Origin: SLAN01 sp964565375 | GTDB lineage: Bacteria; Spirochaetota; Spirochaetia; DSM-27196; SKKC01 | Direction of reading: 5' to 3' | NCBI GenBank assembly: GCA_964565375.1 | Contig: CAZMEV010000088.1 | Coordinates: 1 to 12,855 of the forward strand | Length of the DNA: 12,855 bases | Part shown: positions 1-5,668 of the stretch, piece after piece | Layout of the letters: each line of letters starts with the position of its first letter | Position numbering within the stretch: position 1 is the first letter of the stretch | Program-made: the position numbers and the translations under genes | Notes under the pieces: generated by a model | Seen by the model: the letters and a program-made list of their open reading frames with translations, nothing else | The model's database searches: none | Told to the model about the DNA's origin: nothing

Positions 1-93
1 GCGGAACATTGCGTCGACTAAGGTGGTCTTTCCGTGATCGACATGCGCGATTATCGCGACATTTCTGATATTAGCGTTTGTTGTGTGTGAAAT
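1..93 (-). CDS. typA: Translational GTPase TypA/BipA, N-terminal fragment
   Basis: This is a partial gene that runs off the left edge; only about 31 codons are visible. The minus-strand reading contains NIRNVAIIAHVDHGKTTLVD, the P-loop start of TypA/BipA, a ribosome-associated GTPase of the EF-G superfamily linked to ribosome assembly and stress growth. LepA and EF-G have different sequences around this motif (HIDHGKST, HIDAGKTT), so TypA is the best match. The frame is closed by TGA at 130-132. Between that stop and the P-loop there is no ATG, GTG, TTG or CTG codon. The best start is ATT at 91-93, eight bases after a GGAG at 102-105, which places seven residues before the conserved IRN. The gene identity is firm; the start is inferred. 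Confidence 0.85.
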   Translation of the reverse strand, partial: MSHTTNANIRNVAIIAHVDHGKTTLVDAMFR

Positions 94-123
94 AAATGTA
101 ACTCCGGTTTGCGATTGGCGCTC

Positions 124-152
124 ACTAGTTCACGATTCGCCCTCAAGGTCAA
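124..152 (-). promoter_or_regulatory. Candidate promoter for typA
   Basis: On the minus strand a TTGACC (147-152) is followed after 17 bases by ACTAGT (124-129). The -35 is good and the -10 is weak. Transcription would begin near 117, giving a leader of about 24 nt that includes the GGAG before the probable ATT start. Prediction from sequence only. Confidence 0.35.
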
Positions 153-270
153 TAGGAAATTTGTATAGGTCGATGTTTTTCCCACTCGCTCAGCCGGCGT
201 CATGTATATGCTTGTGTTCCCCGGACTTTCGTCGGAAAATCATGCTCGCGCCCCGGCCGGCTTGCGATCC

Positions 271-324
271 TGCACATGCGCCTGCGCCCGCGCCTGCACC
301 TGCGCCCGCGCCTGCACCTGCACT
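271..324. repeat. Hexanucleotide tandem repeat after the sulfurtransferase stop
   Basis: Nine hexamers of the form TGCRCM / CGCGCC run head to tail, and an 18-bp higher-order unit (TGCGCC CGCGCC TGCACC) is duplicated exactly at 283-300 and 301-318. The array begins ten bases past the stop codon of the minus-strand sulfurtransferase gene, so it lies in that transcript's 3' end and upstream of typA. On the transcribed sense strand it is G-rich (GGTGCAGGCGCGGGCGCA). Read in another frame it would encode a Gly-Ala tail. The rest of the 94-334 gap holds the typA promoter candidate and no gene that I can support. Confidence 0.9.
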
Positions 325-334
325 GCGCGGTGGC

Positions 335-1180
335 TCACGGTTCATTCCCGGTGGCGACCGGCAGACTTTCGTCCACATTCCACTCGGTCCACGACCCGCT
401 GTAGTTGGACACGCGCCGGTAACCGAGCAACCGCAGCACGAAGTAGGTGTGCGACGAGCGGGATGCGGTGCGACAGTAGGTAATAACTTCGCGGTCGGAG
501 GTGACCCCTGCCTCCTCGTACAGAGCTCTGAGTTTCTCGGGCTCGAGAAGCCGCGGCTCGAACAGATCGGCGATATGCTGTTGCCAGTCAACATTCACCG
601 CGCCGGGAATGTGGCCGGTACGGGTGTGTATGCCGGCCTCACCGGTATACTCGGCGGGAGTTCTCGTGTCGACAAGCACCGTGTCATCCCGCTCAAGTGC
701 CGAGAGAACATCCTCGCGTGTCGCGAAGGCAGCGCCCTCGGTCGTGGCCCGGAACGTGCCGCGAACAGGCGGTGCAGCGTTCGTAGTCACCGGCAAGCCG
801 AGCGATGTCCACACAGGAAATCCTCCGTCTAAAAGCGCCATATTGCCGCGCCCGAAGTTTTCAAGCACCCAGAACACCCGTGCCGACGGCACGAGCCCCG
901 ATTCGTCGTAGAAAACAAGCCGGGTATCGTTATCGATTCCCGCCTCCTGAACCCTGCGTTCAATCGCCTCTTTCGAAAGCAGGTCCGAGCCGACACTCTG
1001 CGCGTCAAACAGGTCCCCCGAAGGAAGATTAACGGCCCCCGGAATGTGTCCCTCGTTAAACTCGCGGTTACCCCGGGTGTCGACCACGAGCAGGTCGTCA
1101 GCACGTTCGGATTCTAGATTGATGTGTTCCGCGAGCGCTTCCGGCGAAACAAGCAGCTGTCCATTCATTTCCTTGCTCAT
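335..1180 (-). CDS. Cytoplasmic thiosulfate sulfurtransferase (tandem rhodanese)
   Basis: The product is a 281-residue two-domain rhodanese that would move the sulfane sulfur of thiosulfate onto a thiol acceptor through a cysteine persulfide. The N-terminal domain (about 10-130) is the usual inactive copy: Asp occupies the place of the active Cys (FYDESG, about 90-95). The C-terminal domain (about 150-275) carries the loop CRTASR with C236, the only cysteine in the protein. GHIPGAVN occurs in both domains (about 44-51 and 189-196), and SGSWTEW near 261-267 is a family hallmark. No signal peptide is present, so it should act in the cytoplasm. The ATG at 1178-1180 follows an AGGAG. The loop fits thiosulfate sulfurtransferase better than mercaptopyruvate sulfurtransferase (CGSGVT type). 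The gene is divergent from the tsuA-containing operon and probably shares its regulation. Confidence 0.9.
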   Translation of the reverse strand: MSKEMNGQLLVSPEALAEHINLESERADDLLVVDTRGNREFNEGHIPGAVNLPSGDLFDAQSVGSDLLSKEAIERRVQEAGIDNDTRLVFYDESGLVPSARVFWVLENFGRGNMALLDGGFPVWTSLGLPVTTNAAPPVRGTFRATTEGAAFATREDVLSALERDDTVLVDTRTPAEYTGEAGIHTRTGHIPGAVNVDWQQHIADLFEPRLLEPEKLRALYEEAGVTSDREVITYCRTASRSSHTYFVLRLLGYRRVSNYSGSWTEWNVDESLPVATGNEP

Positions 1181-1202
1181 ACAATTTCTTCTCCTGTCGT
1201 AC

Positions 1203-1215
1203 TTGACTAATTCAA
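1203..1215. promoter_or_regulatory. Putative operator, box 1 (TTGA-N5-TCAA)
   Basis: TTGACTAATTCAA is a dyad of 4-bp arms around five bases. It lies in the start region of the minus-strand transcript, downstream of its -10 box. A second copy with the same architecture and flanks sits 39 bp away. Such dyads are typical of small winged-helix repressors of the ArsR type, but the regulator is not identifiable here. Confidence 0.5.
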
Positions 1216-1225
1216 TGTGATTACA

Positions 1226-1254
1226 ATACTATCTCTCGCAGTTGAGTAAGTCAA
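1226..1254 (-). promoter_or_regulatory. Promoter of the minus-strand sulfurtransferase gene
   Basis: On the minus strand TTGACT (1249-1254) is followed by exactly 17 bases and TAGTAT (1226-1231), a good sigma-70-type match. Transcription would start near 1219, about 40 nt before the ATG. The -35 box is inside the second TTGA-N5-TCAA dyad. Confidence 0.65.
1242..1254. promoter_or_regulatory. Putative operator, box 2 (TTGA-N5-TCAA)
   Basis: TTGAGTAAGTCAA repeats the architecture of box 1 and exactly covers the -35 elements of both divergent promoters. A protein bound here would block or control both transcripts together. This supports joint regulation of the two sulfurtransferases, the propeller protein, TsuA and TsuB, probably in response to sulfur status; that last point is inference. 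Confidence 0.55.
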
Positions 1255-1269
1255 TTGGGTAACTAAACT
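1242..1269 (+). promoter_or_regulatory. Candidate promoter of the propeller-tsuA operon
   Basis: TTGAGT (1242-1247), a 16-base spacer and TAAACT (1264-1269) give a plausible promoter for the rightward operon. It overlaps the leftward promoter back to back, so both -35 elements lie within one 13-bp dyad. A TATACC at 1269-1274 is an alternative -10, but its spacing to any -35 is poor. Confidence 0.45.
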
Positions 1270-1313
1270 ATACCAAAGTGGGCAGGTGAGGATGCCGCAC
1301 GGAGGAAGAAAGC

Positions 1314-2522
1314 ATGTGGCGATACATCACACAGACAATTCTTGCCGCATCGGTAATTGTGGTGGCGGGAGTTCTCGCGTACGGCGTGTACGAAGGATCG
1401 CTCGCTCCGGGAGCAGCTTCTGAACAGACTTTACGAGACAATGCCTACGGTTCGACAGGCGGCCGCGGTTTCGGCGATGAGCCGGACGAGCACGGGATCA
1501 TCACGGTCAGCAACGACCGACGGACACTTCATTCATTTGAGGGCCGATCCCTGTTCTCCGGAAACGGCGCGGAACCACAGGCGGAAATTGAACTTCCCGC
1601 GCGGGCCCGTACGATCGAGCCGACCCCGGGCGGTGTCTCGGTCTGGGTAACCTACGAGGGCCGTCCTGAAATCGACATATTCGCCTCCGAGACGCTCGAA
1701 CACGAAGCATCGGTTGAGCCGCCCGAAGGCCGGCGCCGGAACCCGGAGTACCTGCAGTTCTCTGAAAACGGGCAGACACTCTTTATTACCTGGCAGGACA
1801 GCGCCGAGATCGATGTCTATCGCCACGAGATGCGCGAGCTCACCCATCGGCTCACAATTGAAGCGGATGGAACCCGTGGACCGGTGCACCGCAATCGGCG
1901 CGCCACCCGCGTGTACCGGGCCACCAGGGAGGGAGAGATTGCGGTCTTTTTCGCCCAGAACGGGCAACGCCTCGGCGACGTCTCGCCCGGATCGCTCGCC
2001 GAAGGCATGCGCTTCTCCGACGACCATTCCCTCCTGTGGGGAGTCGCCGGAGACGGCCGTGTCTTCGCCGTCGACGAGGCGGAAACGACCGCTGCCGAAA
2101 GCGGGATTACGGTTTCCGCAGGACATGCGCCGGTAGCGGCCGTTTCACACGAACCGGGACTCGGTGGATCGGGACATGCGGTATTTGTCTCCGACGGCGA
2201 GGCGGCGCTTGTGCGCGTGGCGGTTTCCGATCTCGAACGTGAAACGTCGGAAGCCGCCGGCCGGCTCGAACTGGCGCAGTTCACAGAAATAGCCGGTGAG
2301 CGCATTGTCGCCGCGGTGAGCTCGGGAACCGGAGCAATCGTGCTGTTCACCGACGACGGCGAGGTTGTCAAAGTCGACCCGCAGGACCTCGGACTTCGGG
2401 AAGTCGGTCGGATTGCGGCGGCCGGCGAGGCGGACGCCGAAAGACCCGCGGCGCCGGCGGATGACATCGACCTTGCGGCTTCCTACGCAATAAGAACAGA
2501 CGGGAACTTTGCCTGCTTCTGA
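1314..2522 (+). CDS. Membrane-anchored beta-propeller-like protein with a lone C-terminal Cys
   Basis: I do not recognise a named family for this 402-residue protein. It has one hydrophobic segment at about residues 6-26 with a short N-terminal side, so the rest should lie outside the cytoplasmic membrane. Residues about 60-370 are a run of beta-rich repeats (patterns such as LQFSENGQTLFITW and MRFSDDHSLLWGV) typical of WD40/YVTN-like propellers. Residues about 370-395 are Ala/Pro/Asp/Glu-rich and probably flexible. The only cysteine is C401, the second-last residue (ending NFACF). The ATG follows GGAGG with good spacing. It is the first gene of the rightward operon, 26 bp before tsuA, which suggests a periplasmic role in thiosulfate capture or sulfur transfer. 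No catalytic motif is visible. Confidence 0.85.
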   Translation: MWRYITQTILAASVIVVAGVLAYGVYEGSLAPGAASEQTLRDNAYGSTGGRGFGDEPDEHGIITVSNDRRTLHSFEGRSLFSGNGAEPQAEIELPARARTIEPTPGGVSVWVTYEGRPEIDIFASETLEHEASVEPPEGRRRNPEYLQFSENGQTLFITWQDSAEIDVYRHEMRELTHRLTIEADGTRGPVHRNRRATRVYRATREGEIAVFFAQNGQRLGDVSPGSLAEGMRFSDDHSLLWGVAGDGRVFAVDEAETTAAESGITVSAGHAPVAAVSHEPGLGGSGHAVFVSDGEAALVRVAVSDLERETSEAAGRLELAQFTEIAGERIVAAVSSGTGAIVLFTDDGEVVKVDPQDLGLREVGRIAAAGEADAERPAAPADDIDLAASYAIRTDGNFACF

Positions 2523-2548
2523 GTGAAATTGAAACGGGAGAGGAAACA

Positions 2549-3550
2549 ATGCTGACAACGGCAGCGATTGCACTGGGATTGCTACTCGGCTACGCGCTTC
2601 AGCGCGGCGGCTACTGCATGAATACGGCATTTAGAAGCTTCTACCTGGAAAAGGACAGAAGCCTCGTACGGGCATGGGTACTCGTACTCATTATTAATGT
2701 CCTCGGGGTACGCCTTGTTACGGACTTGGGGATCGTCGAGCCGAATGTAGCGCCCTTCTTCTGGCCGGCGGCGATTCTCGGCGGCTTCATTTTCGGCCTG
2801 GGAATGGTCATGGCAGGCGGCTGTGCAAGCGGCACCTACTACCGCTGCGGACGCGGAATGCTCGGGTCCATGGCAGCGCTTATCGGGTTCGTCATCGGTA
2901 CGGCGTTAATAGACGGCGGTGCGCTTGTCGGCCTGCAGGACAGCGCCCGTGCGCCGGTACTCGAGTTCGAGGCCGGCGAAGCAAGCCTGTTTAACGTGCT
3001 CGGGGTCGAGTCACCGGTCGTTCGATGGGTCGTACTCCTCGCGCTTGCAGGTGCCGCCGCTGCATGGCTTTGGAAGGCACCGAAGCAGCGGTTTCTCATC
3101 GGCTGGACATGGCAGAAGACCGGTCTTGCCGTGGGTGTGCTCGCCTTTGCCGCATGGCTCCTGTCGGCAATGCAGGGCAGGCAGTTCGGACTGTCGTTCA
3201 CCCAGCCGACGGTGGCGCTTACACGCTTTCTCGTCGGGGGCGATACCTCCGGCTTGAGCGTGGCGTCGTTCATGGTGCTCGGCGTTCCGTTCGGCGCATT
3301 TCTCGCGGCGAAAGCCGCGGGAGAAGCGATCCTTCGGATGCCGGACCCGCGCCGCTTCGTGCGGCAGTTCGGCGGCGGACTGACCATGGGCGTCGGAGCA
3401 TCTGTCGCCGGTGGATGCAACATCGGCCACAGCATAACCGGCGTGTCCACACTCGGGCTGACCGCTCTGTTGAGCACAGGCTTCATTATCCTCGGTTGCT
3501 GGGTAATGACGGGGATTATCTATCGAGTTGAGTCAGGTAAACAGGCCTGA
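2549..3550 (+). CDS. tsuA: Thiosulfate permease TsuA (YeeE/YedE family)
   Basis: This 333-residue inner-membrane protein imports thiosulfate. It is hydrophobic throughout, with roughly nine or more membrane segments, and shows the internal duplication of the YeeE/YedE (DUF395) family. The conserved cysteine motifs are present: GGYCMN with C23, GGCASG with C92 and GGCNIG with C290. They match the three cysteines that line the thiosulfate path in the TsuA structure from Spirochaeta thermophila. Two more cysteines, C100 and C317, are also present. The ATG follows GGGAGAGGA. Placement between the propeller gene and an exported sulfurtransferase gene, with a TusA-like gene downstream, matches known tsuA-tsuB pairing and makes the substrate call strong for a family that also includes other sulfur-compound transporters. 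Confidence 0.9.
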   Translation: MLTTAAIALGLLLGYALQRGGYCMNTAFRSFYLEKDRSLVRAWVLVLIINVLGVRLVTDLGIVEPNVAPFFWPAAILGGFIFGLGMVMAGGCASGTYYRCGRGMLGSMAALIGFVIGTALIDGGALVGLQDSARAPVLEFEAGEASLFNVLGVESPVVRWVVLLALAGAAAAWLWKAPKQRFLIGWTWQKTGLAVGVLAFAAWLLSAMQGRQFGLSFTQPTVALTRFLVGGDTSGLSVASFMVLGVPFGAFLAAKAAGEAILRMPDPRRFVRQFGGGLTMGVGASVAGGCNIGHSITGVSTLGLTALLSTGFIILGCWVMTGIIYRVESGKQA

Positions 3551-3623
3551 AAGAAGAATACATGGGACTGCGGCAGAAGAGCCGGCCGGAGATCGCATGA
3601 AACACACAGTGAGGAGGCCTTAC

Positions 3624-4535
3624 ATGGCAATAACGAAAACACAGAAAATAGTCGCCGCGGTCGTGATCGTCGGCGGGGCAGGATTGTACGCGTCAGGAAT
3701 ACTGACTCCTTCAATCGAACGGACAGCACCGGAAGACATTCTCGTTTCACCGGAATGGGTACAGGAGCGTGCCGACGAGGTTGTCATCCTGGACGTAGGC
3801 CGCGACTTTGACGACTTCAGCGAGGAACATGTTCCCGGTTCGGCGTTTGTGGAACGCGAGGTGATCGCAACCGAGGTCGACGGCGTGTCCGCGATGCTTC
3901 CCGACCCGGACACCGTAGCGGCGGACCTTGCTGAGCTCGGCGTCTCGCATGATACACCGGTTGTCGTATATGATGCCGGGGCCGGCACGTGGTCGAGCAG
4001 GCTTTTCTGGGCGCTCGAGTATCTCGGACACGAACAGGTTCACCTTCTCGACGGCGGAATGACCGCCTGGGAGCAGTCCGGACTCGATGTATCCACGGAA
4101 ATCGCGGTGCCGCAACGGGGTGATTTCGAGGCAAACGTACGCCCGCAGCTCCTCGCGGACTTTGATTACGTGCAGGATAACTTTGACAGCGACGATGTGC
4201 TCGTTCTCGACGCGCGCTCGCCGGCCGAATACGCAGGCGACGATGTTCGCGCCGAGCGCGGTGGAAGAATACCCGGGTCAGTAAACCTCGACTGGACGAA
4301 TAACCGCGCTGAGGGGGATGTGCGATTCCGCCCGCTTGAAGAACTCGCGGCTGTCTACGAAGAGGCCATGCAGGGCCACGATGGAGAGACAGTGACCCTG
4401 TGCCAGGGTGGGTTCCGCGCAGCACACAGCTATGTTGCCCTCCGCGTGCTCGGTCACGAAGACGCGCGCATGTACGACGGGTCGTGGACCGAGTGGGGCA
4501 ACCGGGAGGATGCGCCGATAGACACCGACGCCTGA
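3624..4535 (+). CDS. Exported thiosulfate sulfurtransferase (tandem rhodanese)
   Basis: A 303-residue two-domain rhodanese with an N-terminal hydrophobic segment (about 9-27) that should act as signal anchor or signal peptide, placing the enzyme outside the cytoplasmic membrane. The first domain (about 40-155) is inactive, with Asp (YDAGAG) at the Cys position. The second (about 175-295) has the loop CQGGFR with C260, the only cysteine. DGSWTEWG near 285-292 matches the family end motif. The ATG at 3624 follows GAGGAGG by six bases. An upstream in-frame ATG at 3597, after GGAG, would add nine residues (MKHTVRRPY) to the signal n-region and cannot be excluded. It is the exported counterpart of the cytoplasmic enzyme at 335-1180; the substrate is inferred from the neighbours. 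Confidence 0.88.
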   Translation: MAITKTQKIVAAVVIVGGAGLYASGILTPSIERTAPEDILVSPEWVQERADEVVILDVGRDFDDFSEEHVPGSAFVEREVIATEVDGVSAMLPDPDTVAADLAELGVSHDTPVVVYDAGAGTWSSRLFWALEYLGHEQVHLLDGGMTAWEQSGLDVSTEIAVPQRGDFEANVRPQLLADFDYVQDNFDSDDVLVLDARSPAEYAGDDVRAERGGRIPGSVNLDWTNNRAEGDVRFRPLEELAAVYEEAMQGHDGETVTLCQGGFRAAHSYVALRVLGHEDARMYDGSWTEWGNREDAPIDTDA

Positions 4536-4596
4536 ACCTGAGCCTGAACCTGAACCTGGGCCTGAGCATCAGCATCAGCACGAGCACAAGCAGCGG
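4531..4596. repeat. Hexanucleotide tandem repeat overlapping the stop codon
   Basis: Six CCTGAA-type units (4531-4566) are followed by five degenerate CA-starting units (CATCAG, CATCAG, CACGAG, CACAAG, CAGCGG). The stop codon TGA of the exported sulfurtransferase gene (4533-4535) lies inside the first unit. Shifted by one base, the array would encode a Pro-Glu then His-Gln tail. It parallels the array after the other sulfurtransferase gene, although the two unit sequences are unrelated. Confidence 0.88.
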
Positions 4597-4613
4597 ACGC
4601 ATAAGCGTTCGCT
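4592..4613 (+). terminator. Hairpin after the hexamer repeat
   Basis: AGCGGACGC and GCGTTCGCT can pair over nine positions with one G-U and a four-base loop (ATAA). No U-run follows, so it is not a standard intrinsic terminator. It could pause polymerase, protect the upstream mRNA end or be a processing site between the sulfurtransferase gene and tsuB. Confidence 0.45.
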
Positions 4614-4620
4614 GACTAAC

Positions 4621-4658
4621 GTCGCATGTCCATTCATAGCTGACTGAGGGCATGCGAC
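4621..4658 (+). promoter_or_regulatory. Inverted repeat in the tsuB leader
   Basis: GTCGCATG (4621-4628) and CATGCGAC (4651-4658) are a perfect 8-bp inverted repeat with a 22-base loop; after one mismatch, CC and GG add two further pairs. It lies 28 bp before the tsuB start and directly after another hairpin. It might be a stabilising or attenuating RNA structure or a protein site. I find no convincing promoter for tsuB here, so read-through from tsuA is assumed. Confidence 0.45.
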
Positions 4659-4686
4659 CGGTAACACACTGTACGGAGGTATAGCC

Positions 4687-4938
4687 ATGAATACGAATCA
4701 GACAGACAACAAGGAAGCCAACGAGCTGAACCTTGAAGACGAGGTGTGCCCGTACACCTTTGTCAAAAGCAAGCTTGCAATCGAAAAGCTCGAGAGCGGA
4801 CAGCTGCTGAAAATACACCTCGGAAACAGCGAATCGGCTTCAAATGTGCCGAGATCACTCGATCTCGAAGGCCACGAGGTGGAATCAGTCGAACACGCCG
4901 GTGCCGGCCACTGGGTCGTCACCGTCCGGCGAGCGTAG
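4687..4938 (+). CDS. tsuB: TusA-like sulfur carrier TsuB
   Basis: This 83-residue cytoplasmic protein has the TusA/SirA fold signature: a cysteine motif (C21-P-Y-T) leading into the first helix (FVKSKLAIEKL), a GQLLKIHL strand, then NVPRSLDLEGHEV and a final WVVTV strand. The motif is CPYT where classic TusA has CPxP. C21 is the only cysteine and should carry persulfide or thiosulfate-derived sulfur. Proteins of this kind are paired with TsuA permeases and receive imported thiosulfate on the inner face. The ATG follows GGAGG by eight bases. Residues 1-17 are a polar, probably disordered extension. It closes the sulfur operon. Confidence 0.88.
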   Translation: MNTNQTDNKEANELNLEDEVCPYTFVKSKLAIEKLESGQLLKIHLGNSESASNVPRSLDLEGHEVESVEHAGAGHWVVTVRRA

Positions 4939-4985
4939 GGCATGCAGGGTACTCATGGGCTGCGTGCGCGGACCATCGCGCATGG

Positions 4986-5010
4986 TGCCGCCCGGCAATC
5001 GCCGGCGGCA
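4986..5010 (+). terminator. GC-rich hairpin after tsuB, possible terminator
   Basis: TGCCGCC(C)GGC pairs with GCCGGCGGCA, ten base pairs with one bulged C and an AATC loop. No T-run follows. Two weaker hairpins flank it (4940-4967 and 5023-5038, the latter a perfect 6-bp stem CGACCG/CGGTCG). Together they separate the tsuB transcript from the tRNA promoter. The gap 4939-5129 holds no gene that I can support. Confidence 0.4.
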
Positions 5011-5048
5011 TGCGCAGCACCCCGACCGCATCCGGTCGAACATGCAGC

Positions 5049-5078
5049 TTGACACAATGCCGCGCGGGGTGATAGGTT
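5049..5078 (+). promoter_or_regulatory. Candidate promoter of the tRNA-Tyr transcript
   Basis: A perfect TTGACA (5049-5054) is followed after 18 bases by TAGGTT (5073-5078). Transcription would start near 5085, about 45 nt before the mature tRNA. The G-rich spacer and modest -10 leave some doubt. Confidence 0.5.
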
Positions 5079-5129
5079 CCGGCTTCGTCAGGCGGTGCCT
5101 CGCGCGCGGGCCTGAAATCACCAGACATC

Positions 5130-5212
5130 GGGGCGGTGCCCGAGCGGCCAAAGGGAGCAGACTGTAAATCTGCCGGCTTATGCCTTCGAAGGTTCGAATC
5201 CTTCTCGCCCCA
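5130..5212 (+). tRNA. tRNA-Tyr (GTA)
   Basis: A class II tRNA of 83 nt. The acceptor stem GGGGCGG pairs with TCGCCCC (last pair G-U), followed by discriminator A at 5212. The anticodon stem GCAGA/TCTGC (5157-5161, 5169-5173) encloses CTGTAAA, giving anticodon GTA at 5164-5166. A long variable arm follows, as expected for bacterial tRNA-Tyr. The T arm is GAAGG TTCGAAT CCTTC. The 3' CCA is not encoded; GAC follows the discriminator, so it must be added after transcription. Only 14 bases separate it from the next ATG. Confidence 0.96.
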
Positions 5213-5226
5213 GACACTTTTTCACT

Positions 5227-5661
5227 ATGCCGGAATGGTTTGCAGACGGTCTTCAGTTTACGTGTACACGTTGTTCGAACTGCTGCAGGCATGAATCCGG
5301 CTACGTATTCCTTTCACAACAGGACCTCACGCGCCTCGCCTCGTTCTTTCGCATGAGTGAGGAAACGTTCAGCGAAACCTACTGCAAAAAGGTGGATCTC
5401 GGGATTGCAACACGTTTGAGCCTGAAAGAGCAGGAGAACTTCGATTGCATCTTCTTCCGGGACGGCAGCTGCAGTGTATACCCGGCACGGCCGCTGCAGT
5501 GCCGGGCATATCCATTCTGGCCGCAGGTTACCGACAGCCGTCATAGCTGGAACGAAGAGGCGAAGCATTGCCCGGGCATTAACGTCGGGGCCCGAAAGAG
5601 CCACCAGACAGTACGCGAGTGGCTCGACGCTCGAGCCTCTCAGCAGTTTCTGGAGGGGTAG
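5227..5661 (+). CDS. YkgJ-family CxxCxxCC metal-binding protein
   Basis: A 144-residue protein of the YkgJ/UPF0153 family (putative zinc- or iron-chelating domain). The signature CTRCSNCC is at residues 13-20, with further cysteines at 53, 74, 82, 92 and 115; CSVYPARPLQCRAYPFWP is the family core. The precise function of the family is not established. The ATG at 5227 is the only start that keeps the first cysteine motif, yet the 14 bases between it and the tRNA contain no Shine-Dalgarno sequence. The gene is probably expressed from the tRNA transcript. Its stop is seven bases before the GTG of the next gene, so the two are likely an operon. Confidence 0.88.
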   Translation: MPEWFADGLQFTCTRCSNCCRHESGYVFLSQQDLTRLASFFRMSEETFSETYCKKVDLGIATRLSLKEQENFDCIFFRDGSCSVYPARPLQCRAYPFWPQVTDSRHSWNEEAKHCPGINVGARKSHQTVREWLDARASQQFLEG

Positions 5662-5668
5662 AAAGAGC

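Noticed and set aside
283..318. G-quadruplex in the sense strand of the first hexamer array
   Set aside because: The G runs are mostly only two bases long with one three-base run per 18-bp unit; this is too weak to claim from sequence.
271..324. CRISPR-like or mobile-element repeat
   Set aside because: The units are contiguous hexamers with no spacers, and no cas gene, transposase or target duplication is present.
83..832. A 249-codon plus-strand open frame opposite the cytoplasmic sulfurtransferase
   Set aside because: It reads through the hexamer repeat as Ala-Pro, has no family signature, and runs against a clear rhodanese gene.
3528..3623. Start of the exported sulfurtransferase gene at 3528
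   Set aside because: This would overlap tsuA and put about 32 polar residues before the signal segment. The ATG at 3624 has a strong GAGGAGG, and 3597 is the only reasonable alternative.
3817..4818. A 333-codon minus-strand open frame opposite the exported sulfurtransferase and tsuB
   Set aside because: The product would be extremely Arg-rich and low complexity, and both genes on the other strand have conserved active-site motifs.
5474..5668. Start of the MBL-fold gene at 5474
   Set aside because: It would overlap most of the YkgJ gene; the GTG at 5669 has a GGAGG and begins exactly at the conserved fold.
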